DNA from: Blastococcus sp. PRF04-17
GTDB lineage: Bacteria > Actinomycetota > Actinomycetes > Mycobacteriales > Geodermatophilaceae
Length of the DNA: 64,000 nt
Assembly (NCBI RefSeq): GCF_023016265.1
Contig: NZ_CP095412.1
Location: 2,046,001 to 2,110,000, forward strand
Direction: 5' to 3'
The position numbers and the translations under genes were made by a program. Of this stretch, positions 8,926-18,128 are shown in pieces (position 1 is the stretch's first letter; each line of letters begins with the position of its first letter). Under the pieces are notes generated by a model. That model had not been told where the DNA came from, ran no database searches, and was given only the letters and a program-made list of their open reading frames with translations.

Positions 8926-10499
8926 GCCGTGTCCTCCCGCACCAGCCGGATACCCGCACGGGCATCAGGATCGGGGGCTGTCATCTGCGGCGCGGCGACC
9001 CGGGTACCAACGGCGTGGAACACCACCGCGCGGCCGGGCAGCCACACCTTCCACGTAGGGGCGCGCACCAGCCCGACGTGGCCCGGGACGCGGAAAAGGG
9101 TGCAGGCCAACCCGTCACGCTGTGCCGACCGCCGGTCGCGCCGCGGCCCAGCGGCCCGGATACGCGCCGCGGCGAGCAGCGCGGCCAGCGCCACCCGGGC
9201 GGCCCCGTCGGACAACTCGGCGCCGGGCGCGGCCGCGAGCACCTCACGCACCGCGGCCGCGTGCCTAGCCCGGCGGGCCGCGCGACGGGCAGCCACTTCC
9301 GCGCGGGCTGCGGCGTGGTCACGGGCAGCGCCGGCTCGGCCTCGGGCTCCGGTGCGCCCGACGGCGCGCAACAGGTCGGGCACCTCCACCGGAGGGCCGT
9401 CCCACCAGGACGGAGCCCGCATCAGCTCGTCGTCGTCCGCCTCGCCGTACAGCTTCCGCCACGGGTGGTCACCGACCGCCGCAAGGAACACCGCAGGCCC
9501 GAATCGCGGGTCGGCGCAAGCACGGGCCAGCTGAAGCGCCCGAGCACGCCCAGTCGCGGTGGCCGAGGAAGCGTGCAGCCGGCGCAGGTTGGCGTGCATG
9601 CCCGGCAGCGCTCGCACTAGGCGCATTGCGAACCGGGCGGCGCGCCCACTCATCGGGTCACACCAGGCCAGCAGCTGGAACCAGTCACTGCGCCGCCCAC
9701 CGCGGGACGCAGTCAGCGCGCCACGGTCGATCAGCGCGCGGGCGTCGGAGGCAGCGACGGCGGAATCGGCGAGCGCGGCGAACGACGGCTGTAGGGCCAG
9801 CAACGCCCGGTGTGCCCGCGCCGAGCCGGATTCCAGCTCCCCCGCGATCCGGGTGGCGTACTCGACCAGCAGCTGCTTGAGCTCAGCGGTCGCGGCGTCG
9901 TCGAGGTCGAATCGATCGGCGAGGGTGGCAAGGGTGTCCTCGGCGCCAACCAGAGCCATGTCCAGGTCGTCATGGCTGGTGAACAGGCGCCCAATGTGCT
10001 CGGCTGCCTCGGCGGCGTCAGGAACCATGGCGTCCGCAGGCATGGTCAGGGCCAGGTGCTCCAGCGAGGCGACGACCCGGTTGAGGCTGGACAGCGGGAT
10101 TTCGCGCATCGTTGGCGTGGCGGCCAGCACCGTCGTGTAGAAGCGCTGCACCTGCCGGCCGGCCGGAGTCGCCGTCCACCGCCAGTTGCGGGCCATGAGG
10201 TCGGCGTAGCGCAGGATGCGACTCGTGTCGGTGCGCGCCGAGGCGGCGGTCCAGTCCCGCAGTTGGTCCAGCCGTGTCTCGACGGTGTCGCTGTTCAGCG
10301 GCGTGCTGGCCTCCCGCAGTGCGGACGCCACCTCGGCCGGGGTCATGTCGGTGACCGAGGCCTCGAGCACCGCCATGATTGCGATGTAGTCGTCCGCCTC
10401 CGGGGCGACGAGGTAGGCCATCGCCCGACGGGCATCGGTCACGGTGACCCGAAAGCCATGCTCGTTCGTCGCGGCGTCGGGTCCGGACGGCCCCGTCAT
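8922..10499 (-). CDS. jetA: Wadjet type II protein JetA (DUF2397, kleisin-like subunit)
   Basis: A 525-residue protein. The start ATG at 10499 is preceded by a strong GAGGAGGG ribosome binding site; in-frame starts further upstream lack one. It begins MTGPSGPDAATNEHGF, and the DUF2397/TIGR02677 core follows, including AMAYLVAPEADDYIAIMAVLEA near residue 30. JetA is the kleisin-like subunit that joins JetB to the JetC heads. It is the first gene of jetABCD, with about 440 bp of non-coding DNA upstream that should carry the promoter. Confidence 0.9.
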   Translation of the reverse strand: MTGPSGPDAATNEHGFRVTVTDARRAMAYLVAPEADDYIAIMAVLEASVTDMTPAEVASALREASTPLNSDTVETRLDQLRDWTAASARTDTSRILRYADLMARNWRWTATPAGRQVQRFYTTVLAATPTMREIPLSSLNRVVASLEHLALTMPADAMVPDAAEAAEHIGRLFTSHDDLDMALVGAEDTLATLADRFDLDDAATAELKQLLVEYATRIAGELESGSARAHRALLALQPSFAALADSAVAASDARALIDRGALTASRGGRRSDWFQLLAWCDPMSGRAARFAMRLVRALPGMHANLRRLHASSATATGRARALQLARACADPRFGPAVFLAAVGDHPWRKLYGEADDDELMRAPSWWDGPPVEVPDLLRAVGRTGARGRAGAARDHAAARAEVAARRAARRARHAAAVREVLAAAPGAELSDGAARVALAALLAAARIRAAGPRRDRRSAQRDGLACTLFRVPGHVGLVRAPTWKVWLPGRAVVFHAVGTRVAAPQMTAPDPDARAGIRLVREDTA

Positions 10500-10937
10500 T
10501 CGCCCTCCTCTCGCCCGTGTGGGCATGGTGTTGGCCCCAGCCCCCAGACGACAGGGCGGTGAATGTGGCGGAGCGCACCCTACGGCCGCCCTACGACAGA
10601 ACCGCACCTCCACCGGCGGCCGCTCAGAGGAAGACATCACTCTGAGTGAATGCTCTGCGCCGCGGGGCCTACTGTGCTCACGCCTCGTCGTGAGAACGGT
10701 AGGTCCCCCGACCCGGGAAGCCCGTCTCACACGGACGACTGGATGCGCAGGGGCGGTGGAGTGTGCGCCGCAGCCCGACCGCTTTGCGATAGTTGCCCCT
10801 TGCCTGTCGGTGGACATCACCTAGGACTCGGGTGGGACAGCCGGCGGGCGACGCGTCCTCCCACCGTTGACCAGCCATCGAGACCCTCGCGGGCGTGCGA
10901 CTGCCGACCTGCAGGAGGGTTCCGGTGTCCTGGCACG
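10500..10937. other. Non-coding stretch upstream of the Wadjet operon
   Basis: No credible gene is seen; the open frames here have implausible compositions. It must contain the promoter of jetABCD. I could not assign -35 and -10 boxes with any certainty. Confidence 0.5.
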
Positions 10938-10980
10938 ACGAAGGCCCGGTCACCTGCGAATCAGGTGACCGGGCCTTCGT
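10938..10980. terminator. Strong hairpin terminator
   Basis: A perfect 19-bp inverted repeat (10938-10956 and 10962-10980) with a 5-nt loop sits just behind the minus-strand gene that ends at 11003. It insulates that gene from the Wadjet promoter region. Confidence 0.8.
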
Positions 10981-11002
10981 GCGTGGGCCGGGCTAGGTGG
11001 GG

Positions 11003-11434
11003 CTAGGCGGCGTCGCGGGCCTTGGTGAACAGTGCGGCGATCTCCGGCTTCATCCAGTACTTCCCGGAGTCACTGTCCCACTCGGTCGGCAGGGTGCGGT
11101 TGACGGCCGCGCAGTGCCGGCCGGGCCAGGCCAACACGCCCGCGACGCCGTACTTGCCGTTCGGGATGTCGTGCGCCTCTGCGAGCTGCTCACCGGTGTA
11201 CTTCTCGCCCGGGTTGTCGATCATCGAGCCGAACATGTCCTGGGCGCGGTAGCTGAACTTGGTCCAAACGACCTTGGCGAGGGCGAGGTCCTCGTCGGTG
11301 TCCTGCCAGCGCGAGACCGGCACGGGCTCCTGCTCGGGCTGCACGTCGGTGCCGGCGAGCCAGCCGCCGTACATCGCGTAGAAGTCGGCCAGGCGGTCGG
11401 TGGGGACCTTCACGGTCACGTCCTGCATGTCCAT
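11003..11434 (-). CDS. Uncharacterised actinobacterial protein
   Basis: A 143-residue protein from ATG at 11434, which has an AGGAGC box seven bases upstream; a GTG one codon earlier is less well placed. It starts MDMQDVTVKVPTDRLADFYAMYGGWL; the central segment KYTGEQLAEAHDIPNGKYGVAGVLAWPG looks like a compact winged-helix fold. From memory it resembles small streptomycete proteins of an uncharacterised DUF family (possibly DUF6416), which I cannot confirm. It is monocistronic, with its own terminator. Confidence 0.65.
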   Translation of the reverse strand: MDMQDVTVKVPTDRLADFYAMYGGWLAGTDVQPEQEPVPVSRWQDTDEDLALAKVVWTKFSYRAQDMFGSMIDNPGEKYTGEQLAEAHDIPNGKYGVAGVLAWPGRHCAAVNRTLPTEWDSDSGKYWMKPEIAALFTKARDAA

Positions 11435-11587
11435 CACACGGGCTCCTAGGTAGGTGCAGGAGGCTCTTGCCTCCGCTTGACGGCCAAGATAGAGGCTCTA
11501 ACCTAGGTACCCAAGGGGTAAAGAAGGCTCATGACCCTTCCGGGCCCCCCAGGACCCTCACGTGTGGTCAGCGAGGGACGCTGGGTG

Positions 11588-12604
11588 CTAGGACTCCCAA
11601 TCGTCGAGGGGCGGGACGCTGGGTTGGCCCGGGGCCGGCATCGGCCGGCCCGGCGGCACCTCTCCGGGCAGCTCCGCGGCCAGCTGGGCGGCGGCCTGCA
11701 CGACCATCTCCGGCGAGCTGTCCAGCACATCGACGGGGCGCTGCCCGTCGACCCAGACGTTCGACGCGGTGAACCACAGTGCCAGCCCCCAGCCGGAGAG
11801 CCGACCGTCGAACCAGCGCAGAACCTCGGCGATGACCGGCCGCGCGTCGCCGTGCTCGTCGAGCTGGAACCCGGGCAACCGCTCGCCGTCGGCGACCGGC
11901 ACCGCGAACACCCGCCCCTGCCGTCGCCAGTCCTGCATCAGCCGCTCGGGATCGGCCGCGGTGGCTCCCGCACGCTGGGCGACTTCGGCGGCAGACAGCA
12001 AGCCGAACTCGGCCTCGAGGGCGTACTCCGCTTCGGCGTTGCGGCGGAGCTGCTCGCGCACGGCCGGGGACGTGAACTCCACCCGCAACAGCTCGGCGGT
12101 CCCCGCGTCGAGCAGGCCATCCGCGGCCGCGCGGTGCACGCCGTGCCGCAGTCGCTCGTCCATCACCCGGCCCCGGCAGGCGCGCAGCGCCGCGGCAACG
12201 GTCATCGTCGGAATGCCCTCGACCTCGGTGACGTCCTCGGGCGCCAGCCGGCGGACCACCACCTCCACCGTGGCCGGCAGCCGGGCGTCGTGGGGCAGCG
12301 GGTGCGGCACGGCGACCAGGAGGCGCCGCGGGTTGACCTGTGCGAGGTCGTGCAGCGCCAGCACCGCGTCGTCGGCGAGGACGGCGCCGGGTCCGGTCAG
12401 GGCGACCGCCTCGGCGTACTCGCTCAGCGGGGTGATGAAGTCGTAGTGCCGGTAGACGTCGTTGGCGATGAGCGCGAGCTCGCCGGCCAGGACGAGGTCG
12501 AGCAGTTTGGCCTCGCGCACCCCGAGCGCGGCGGCGGCCGCGCCGGTGAGCACGCCGTGGTGGTCGGCGGCGTAGCGCCGCAGCACATCGAGGTCGGTGC
12601 TCAC
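11588..12604 (-). CDS. AbiEi-like antitoxin-type regulator with an Xre/MbcA/ParS-like C-terminal domain
   Basis: A 338-residue protein from GTG at 12604 (VSTDLDVLRRYAADHHGVLT). The first 180 or so residues look like an AbiEi-type N-terminal winged helix plus its C-terminal nuclease-fold-like part. The last 100 residues (EVAQRAGATAADPERLMQDWRRQGRVFAVP, then GWGLALWFTASNVWVDGQRP) match the toxin-binding region of Xre/MbcA/ParS antitoxins (DUF2384-like). No AbiEii nucleotidyltransferase or RES toxin lies next to it, so it may be a solitary regulator. The gene at 22674 shares the C-terminal domain. The domain assignment is by motif recognition only. Confidence 0.6.
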   Translation of the reverse strand: MSTDLDVLRRYAADHHGVLTGAAAAALGVREAKLLDLVLAGELALIANDVYRHYDFITPLSEYAEAVALTGPGAVLADDAVLALHDLAQVNPRRLLVAVPHPLPHDARLPATVEVVVRRLAPEDVTEVEGIPTMTVAAALRACRGRVMDERLRHGVHRAAADGLLDAGTAELLRVEFTSPAVREQLRRNAEAEYALEAEFGLLSAAEVAQRAGATAADPERLMQDWRRQGRVFAVPVADGERLPGFQLDEHGDARPVIAEVLRWFDGRLSGWGLALWFTASNVWVDGQRPVDVLDSSPEMVVQAAAQLAAELPGEVPPGRPMPAPGQPSVPPLDDWES

Positions 12605-12892
12605 GACTGGGACGGTAGATCGGGCCACCGACAGGAACACCCGGAAGTGCCACCTCGCCGGACCGCTGCCGCGTTTGCGTGAGACGAATCGTCGCTGGCT
12701 CATCCCCTTGGACCGCACATCGGCAGCGCCCTAACTCCGCTCGAGTCGAACACAGTGGGGCGCTTTCACTGGAACCACACCCAGCGGCAGCCTCACCAAG
12801 CTGAGTACCGCAGAGGTCTCCGCCGAATACCCATGCCAGACGCAAGCTGACAGGTTCCCAAAGTGTGACTGCTAACCACGACGCGTCGGCGG

Positions 12893-13642
12893 CTACGACC
12901 CGGCAGCTGCGCGATCGACCACCCAAATCACCTTGCCCGACCGCGGTCGCACACGAGCAGCCGGCACGTGGGTCTTCGACGGCTGCTGCCCGAGCTGTTC
13001 GCGGACATCGGCGAAGGCTTCAGCCTTGTCGGCCCCAGTCGTCAAGGCCAGCACCGTACGAGCAGAGTTGATCAGCGGGAAGGTGAAGGTCACACGCTCG
13101 ACCGGCGGCGGGAGCACGCCAGGCGGCGAGGCGACGACAAGTCGATCCTCTTCGTCGAGAGCCGGCTTTCCGGGGAACAGCGAGGCAGTGTGTCGATCAC
13201 TACCCATGCCCAACATGATGAGGTCGAAGGCAGGGAGCCCAGTGTCATCATGCGGAACCTCGCGCCTGATCAGCTCCTCGTACTCGCGGGCGACGCTGTC
13301 GGGATCCGCGCTCTCGTCGGCGTTCACGGGGTGCCAGTGAGCCTTCTGCGTTCCGTCCGCGCTCAGCAGTTCCTGGCGGACCATCCCACTGTTGCTGCGG
13401 TCGTCCGACATGGGGACGACGCGGTCATCGCTCACGAACAAGTGCACGCGAGCCCAGTCCACCGCGCCCGGCTGAGCAGCCAAGAGCCGGTACAAGGCCT
13501 TGGGACTCGATCCCCCAGCGAGCGCAATGTGAACTTCGCGGTTGCGCGCGTGCGCAGCCTGCACGACTTCGACGAAGATGTCCTTCCCTCGGCGTGCAAC
13601 GGCCGCTGCATCGTCGAGAACTTCGATCACATGGTCGGCCAC
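12893..13642 (-). CDS. pgl: 6-phosphogluconolactonase
   Basis: A 249-residue DevB/Pgl protein that hydrolyses 6-phosphogluconolactone in the oxidative pentose phosphate pathway. Typical blocks are present: HIALAGGSSPKALYRLL, HLFVSDDRVVP, and FDLIMLGMGSDRHTASLFPG. In the usual family motif the last block reads GMGxDGHTASLFPG; here the glycine is replaced by arginine. GTG at 13642 is preferred over ATG at 13657 because AGGAGA lies six bases before it. The usual partners zwf, gnd, tal and opcA are absent, so this is an orphan copy, possibly acquired. It is divergent from the LysR gene with only 26 bp between. Confidence 0.85.
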   Translation of the reverse strand: MADHVIEVLDDAAAVARRGKDIFVEVVQAAHARNREVHIALAGGSSPKALYRLLAAQPGAVDWARVHLFVSDDRVVPMSDDRSNSGMVRQELLSADGTQKAHWHPVNADESADPDSVAREYEELIRREVPHDDTGLPAFDLIMLGMGSDRHTASLFPGKPALDEEDRLVVASPPGVLPPPVERVTFTFPLINSARTVLALTTGADKAEAFADVREQLGQQPSKTHVPAARVRPRSGKVIWVVDRAAAGS

Positions 13643-13668
13643 TTCACGTCTCCTCATTAGGTGGATGG

Positions 13669-14628
13669 GTGCGCGCGAACGACATCACACTCAGGCAGCT
13701 CGAGCGATTCCTGGCTGTACTAGAGGCTGGCAGCGTTCGCAAGGGTGCAGTGGAGCGCAACTTCGAACCCCAGACGTTTTCGTCCGACCTGGAGAAGCTG
13801 GCGACGGCTCTCGGGGTCAAGCTGTTCGACTCGGTCCGCGGTAAGGGCTCGTTTCCTACGGTTTCGGCGCGACTGATCGAAGGCCGGGTTCGCGAGCTGC
13901 TGGCCGCCGCTGAACGGCTGGAGTCGTACGCGAAAAGCCTCAGCGAGGGATCTACGGGCGTCATCTCCATCGCCGCTTACCCGGTGCACCTCGAGCGCTT
14001 CCTCGCCAGGCTCATCGCACAGTTCGCTTCCTCGTTCCCCGACGTGAGCCTCGACCTGAGCAAGATCCGCGACGACCGAAGGCGCGGTCTTGGACGCTCC
14101 TTGTTCGAGGAACTGCGGGACGGGGACGTCGACTTCGCGATGGGGCCTCCGCACACCGACATCCCCGGCATCGAGGGGATCAAGGCCTATGACGCGCGCA
14201 TCGTGGTGCTCTTCCCCGAGCAAGATCCGCGTGCCAGCGCGGACCAGGTGCCGATCGAGGAGCTTCGGAATCTGCAGCTCCTGACAGCCCCTCGCACCTA
14301 CTTCTCGCGGGACAAGGTGCAGGAACTCGCCGCCGAAGCTGGATTTGACCTCAAGGTCGTCCACGAGGGCAGCAGCCCCCCGGCCCTGCGAGCCTTGGGG
14401 ATGGCCGGCTGGGGCGTGCCGGTGCTCCCTGATGACTACGCCGTCGTTCGGTCGCGGCACCATCCAGTACTCATCGACGCGAAGGGTCATGAGGTCCTTA
14501 CCCCGGTGTGGCTTCACTGGCGGACCGAGCAGAGCAATCCCGCTCCCGTCCCCTCCTTCATCAAACTGGCAAAGGAGTTGGCCGCAGCGGAACGGGCGAG
14601 CACAGGAGCCGCCGCGGTCAGTGCCTAG
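13669..14628 (+). CDS. LysR-type transcriptional regulator
   Basis: About 319 residues from GTG at 13669. The N-terminal wHTH begins ITLRQLERFLAVLEAGSVRKGAVERNF and contains the LysR-typical LEKLATALGVKLFDSVRGKG. The C-terminal effector-binding domain follows (GVISIAAYPVHLERFLARLI onward). Divergent orientation with a 26-bp gap to pgl suggests it controls pgl, its own gene, or both, as is common for LysR pairs. The HTH is slightly unusual: the A/S-rich first helix is partly replaced by charged residues. Confidence 0.8.
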   Translation: MRANDITLRQLERFLAVLEAGSVRKGAVERNFEPQTFSSDLEKLATALGVKLFDSVRGKGSFPTVSARLIEGRVRELLAAAERLESYAKSLSEGSTGVISIAAYPVHLERFLARLIAQFASSFPDVSLDLSKIRDDRRRGLGRSLFEELRDGDVDFAMGPPHTDIPGIEGIKAYDARIVVLFPEQDPRASADQVPIEELRNLQLLTAPRTYFSRDKVQELAAEAGFDLKVVHEGSSPPALRALGMAGWGVPVLPDDYAVVRSRHHPVLIDAKGHEVLTPVWLHWRTEQSNPAPVPSFIKLAKELAAAERASTGAAAVSA

Positions 14629-14988
14629 AGGCTAGGGCGAGCGGGGGCCTCCCGGCTAGCAGCACTTTCCAGCCACTCAATCAACCGTGGCCTGGCAACG
14701 ACGCGCTCCAATGACTGACAAAGTGCGCGCTCTTCGGCCTGCCCGACGCCTGCAAAGTCCGTCAAATGCAAGGTGCTTAGTGACGGTCGACTCCGCCCTG
14801 GTCGTGCGCGATCGTGGAGATCGGGCGCCGCCGGCGCTCCGACCGATCGCTCAGACGACCCGACCCCGGAGGTGCCACCACCGGCCAACTCACCTCGAAC
14901 GCGGAGCGGGGAGCCCCGACCTGGCAGTCGAAGCTCCCCTGGTGCTCCGCCTCGCCCGCCTTCCACAGCACACGAATGGAGCTCACTC
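14629..14988. other. Non-coding stretch before the desaturase
   Basis: About 360 bp without a supported gene. The open frames on both strands have no recognisable content. It presumably carries the desaturase promoter. Confidence 0.5.
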
Positions 14989-16164
14989 ATGCTCGCACAA
15001 AGCACGGTCGCGGACGCGTCTGCAGTGACAGGCAACGCTCGCGTGTCGATCCGGGAGGAGTACGCGAAGCGCCTGCCGGCCTTCGCACAGCAGTTCGTGA
15101 CCCGCTTCTCCGGCAAGGCGGCCGCCGGTCAGGCCGCGCCGAAGCGGGTCGTACCCGGCGGCGTCAACGTCGCTCTGACGTTGGCGCAGTGGCCCGCCGC
15201 GATCGCGGTCGGTGCGGCCACGCTCATGACGCACCCAGTCCTGGGCATCGTGTCGCTGCCGCCGCTCTGGCTGGCAAGCGTGAACGCGCTGCGCAAGGAC
15301 CAGGCGGTCCTCGGTCACCACGCTGTGCACCGCGAGATCGCCGAGACGCAGCAGAAGAACTACGCGATCCAGGTGGTCCTCAGCTCCGCCTCCTTCGTGC
15401 ACAACTGGGAGGACTACTTCGAGGACCACGTCCGGGGTCACCACAGCCGCAAGATCTTCACGACCGCGGCGGACCCCGACGCCGCGTTCCTGATGCAGAT
15501 GGGCTTCCGGCCGGGGATGTCCCCCCGAGCGCTGTGGCGTCAGCTGCGCCGCACGGTGGCCTCCCCGCGCTTCCACATGATCTTCCTGCAGGCGCGCATT
15601 CGGACGAACTTCGTGACAGCGCCGTGGCATCGCCGGCTCGCGGCTGCGGCGTGGCTGGCAGGACTGGCCGGGGCCGCGGTGCTCATGCCGGCGTGGGTGT
15701 TCGTTGCCACGGTGGTGATCCCGTTGCTGCCCCTCTACCACGTCTCGGGGCTGCTCCAGTTCCTCTCGGAGCACGCCTGGCTCACCACCGAGAACGCGGC
15801 CGGTAGCAAGGAGGAGTACGCCGCGCGGACCTGGGGCCGCTTCTGCCTCGAGCCGCTTCCGGCGAGCGACCTCGCCGGCTGGGCCAAGGTCCGTGGCTGG
15901 GCCCGGTGGGCCGCTCGAATGGCGCTGGTCCAGCTGCCGACGCGCTACGGCGTCGTCATGGGCGACCTGCCCGTGCACGACCTGCACCACCTGTTCCCGG
16001 CCGAGCACGACTGGACGAGGTCGCTGTGGGTCCGTCAGCAGCGCATCGACCGAGGCGAGAGCCAGGGCATGGAGAACCGCGAGTTCTACAAGTTGGCCGA
16101 CGCGATCGACGCCGTCTTCGACGGCATGAGCCGGGCGTGTCAGGAACCCTGTGTAAGTGCGTGA
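14989..16164 (+). CDS. Membrane fatty-acid desaturase-type protein, C-terminus replaced by IS sequence
   Basis: A 391-residue di-iron membrane desaturase/hydroxylase. Histidine boxes are HHAVH (about 110-114), HVRGHH (147-152) and HDLHH near residue 333, with hydrophobic segments between. The ATG at 14989 has a GGAG box eight bases upstream. The last four codons (CVSA) and the stop come from the left end of the IS256-type element starting at 16149. Joining the flanks without the element keeps the frame open for about 22 more codons (QEPADTPHEPRE and onward to a TGA near 17637), so the original protein was probably longer. All catalytic boxes are retained, so activity may persist. Confidence 0.75.
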   Translation: MLAQSTVADASAVTGNARVSIREEYAKRLPAFAQQFVTRFSGKAAAGQAAPKRVVPGGVNVALTLAQWPAAIAVGAATLMTHPVLGIVSLPPLWLASVNALRKDQAVLGHHAVHREIAETQQKNYAIQVVLSSASFVHNWEDYFEDHVRGHHSRKIFTTAADPDAAFLMQMGFRPGMSPRALWRQLRRTVASPRFHMIFLQARIRTNFVTAPWHRRLAAAAWLAGLAGAAVLMPAWVFVATVVIPLLPLYHVSGLLQFLSEHAWLTTENAAGSKEEYAARTWGRFCLEPLPASDLAGWAKVRGWARWAARMALVQLPTRYGVVMGDLPVHDLHHLFPAEHDWTRSLWVRQQRIDRGESQGMENREFYKLADAIDAVFDGMSRACQEPCVSA

Positions 16165-17575
16165 CTCCGATGCTGAGCCAACGCGGCTTGGAGAGGAGAC
16201 GCAGTGACAGACGCAGTGCAGATGCCGGTGGTCGACGATGGTGACGTGCCGGCGGAGAAGAGGCCTCGGGGACGGATCGGCCGTCCTCGTCGTGACGCTG
16301 GTGAGCCACGGCTGGTCTCGCAGGACTTCGCCCGCCGGCTGGTCGCTCAGGCCCGCGATGAGGGTCTGGACATCGCCGGGGACTCCGGCCTGCTGCAGCA
16401 GATGATGAAGTCGGTGCTCGAGGCCGCGCTGGCCGAGGAGCTCACCGACCATCTGGGCTACGAGCCCGGCGATCCGGCCGGCCGGGGGTCGGGGAACTCG
16501 CGCAACGGCAGCACGCCCAAGACGGTGCTGACCGAGTCCGGCCCGGTGGCGCTGGAGACGCCGCGGGATCGGGCGGGCACGTTCGAGCCGCAGATCGTGC
16601 GCAAGGGCCAGCGCCGGCTGGACGGCATCGACAAGATCGTGCTCGGGCTCTACGCGAAGGGCATGAGCACCCGGGACATCACAGCCCACCTGGCCGAGAT
16701 CTACGACGTGGACGTCAGCCCGGATTTGATCTCCAAGATCACCGACGCGGTGCACGCCGAGGTCGCCGAGTGGCAGTCCCGCCCGCTCAACCCGGTCTAT
16801 CCGGTGATCTTCCTCGACGCGCTGGTCTGCAAGGTCCGCGACGGCGGCACCGTGCGCAACAAGGCCGCCCACCTGGCCGTCGGCGTCGACGTCGAGGGCC
16901 GCAAGGAGGTGCTGGGCATCTGGGTGGAGACCACCGAGGGCGCGAAGTTCTGGCTGCGGGTCATGAACGAGCTCAAGGCCCGCGGCGTCTCCGACGTGCT
17001 CATCGCCGTCTGCGACGGGCTGACCGGGCTCCCGGAGGCGATCAACGCCGTCTGGCCCGCCACGCGGGTGCAGACCTGCATCGTGCACCTGATCCGGGCC
17101 TCCCTGCGCTGGGTCAGCTACAACGACCGCAAGAAGGTCGCCGGCCTGCTGCGCCCGATCTACAACGCGCCCACCGAGGCCGCCGCCCGCGCCGAGCTGG
17201 ACGCCCTGGCCGACTCCGACTTCGGCCGGAACAACCCCGGGATCATCCGCCGCTGGCGCGACTCCTGGGAGCTGGTCATCCCGTTCTTCGACTTCCCCCC
17301 GGAGGTGCGCAAGGTCATCTACACCACCAACATGATCGAGAGCATCAACAGCCAGCTCCGCCGGGCCACCCGCAACCGTGGCCACTTCCCCTCCGACGAG
17401 GCCCTGATCAAGGTGCTCTACCTGGGCTGCAAGGAGATGGGCCGCACCAGCACCCGATCCACCGCCGGACGCGGCAGCGGGGTCCCTTGGAAGCAGGCAC
17501 TCAACCAGTTCGACATCATGTTCCCGGGCCGGCTGGACCTGGCCTGACCCATCAACCGGTCACGCACTTACACAG
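16149..17575 (+). mobile_element. IS256-family insertion sequence
   Basis: Bounded by 17-bp perfect terminal inverted repeats (16149-16165 and 17559-17575) around one transposase gene. Flanking direct repeats of the usual 8-9 bp are not seen; only ACC is repeated on both sides (16146-16148, 17576-17578). It lies in the 3' end of the desaturase gene. Confidence 0.9.
16204..17547 (+). CDS. IS256-family transposase
   Basis: A complete 447-residue transposase. The DDE residues can be placed in FLDALVCKVRDGG (D205), IAVCDGLTGLPEAI (D271) and YTTNMIESINSQLRR (E379); the last block is the IS256 (Mutator-like) signature. The frame is intact, so the element may still be active. Confidence 0.93.
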   Translation: MTDAVQMPVVDDGDVPAEKRPRGRIGRPRRDAGEPRLVSQDFARRLVAQARDEGLDIAGDSGLLQQMMKSVLEAALAEELTDHLGYEPGDPAGRGSGNSRNGSTPKTVLTESGPVALETPRDRAGTFEPQIVRKGQRRLDGIDKIVLGLYAKGMSTRDITAHLAEIYDVDVSPDLISKITDAVHAEVAEWQSRPLNPVYPVIFLDALVCKVRDGGTVRNKAAHLAVGVDVEGRKEVLGIWVETTEGAKFWLRVMNELKARGVSDVLIAVCDGLTGLPEAINAVWPATRVQTCIVHLIRASLRWVSYNDRKKVAGLLRPIYNAPTEAAARAELDALADSDFGRNNPGIIRRWRDSWELVIPFFDFPPEVRKVIYTTNMIESINSQLRRATRNRGHFPSDEALIKVLYLGCKEMGRTSTRSTAGRGSGVPWKQALNQFDIMFPGRLDLA

Positions 17576-17692
17576 ACCGGCTGACACCCCCCATGAGCCG
17601 CGAGAACGCGAACACCGCCAGGAACTGACCACTAGCTGACCGGGGTGGCGCTCGGTCTCCGCCGGGCGCCACCCCCGACCAGGAGGAACACG

Positions 17693-18115
17693 GTGTACAC
17701 CGACAACGAGAAGAAGTTCACCGCGGTGCTGAACAGGCGCCACCCGCTCCCGCTGCTCATGAACGCCCTCGGCCACCTGGCGAGCGGCCTCACCGCCACG
17801 CTCAACGGCGAAGGGGAGTTCCTGGACTACCCCTGCCCCGCCGGCGGCTTCACCGCGAAGGTCAGCCGGTTCCCGTTCATCGTGCTCTCGGCGGACAACG
17901 GCAACCAGCTCCGTCGACTCCGCGACGGCGCCGCCGAAGCCAGCCTCCCCCACAACGTGTTCGTCACCTCGATGCTCGGCCCCTCCGCCGTCGCCCAGGT
18001 CGAGGCAACGCGCACGGCAACAACCGACGATCTCGACTACGTCGCCGTCGCCGTGTTCGGGAGCGCCGAGTTGCTGACCCCACTGACCCGCAAGTTCTCT
18101 CTGTTCCGAGCCTGA
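17693..18115 (+). CDS. DUF2000 family protein
   Basis: A 140-residue protein. The start GTG at 17693 is preceded by AGGAGG. The sequence (RHPLPLLMNALGHLASGLTA, then FPFIVLSADNGNQLRRLRD) matches the DUF2000 family, whose fold resembles peptidyl-tRNA hydrolase; its biochemical role is unknown. It is followed 13 bases later by another gene on the same strand. Confidence 0.75.
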   Translation: MYTDNEKKFTAVLNRRHPLPLLMNALGHLASGLTATLNGEGEFLDYPCPAGGFTAKVSRFPFIVLSADNGNQLRRLRDGAAEASLPHNVFVTSMLGPSAVAQVEATRTATTDDLDYVAVAVFGSAELLTPLTRKFSLFRA

Positions 18116-18128
18116 GAGAGGTGCCCCC

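Noticed and set aside
14983-17385. An 800-residue minus-strand frame across the desaturase and the IS256 transposase
   Set aside because: It is the antisense shadow of two clear genes, with Asp/Gly/Arg-rich composition and no recognisable motif.
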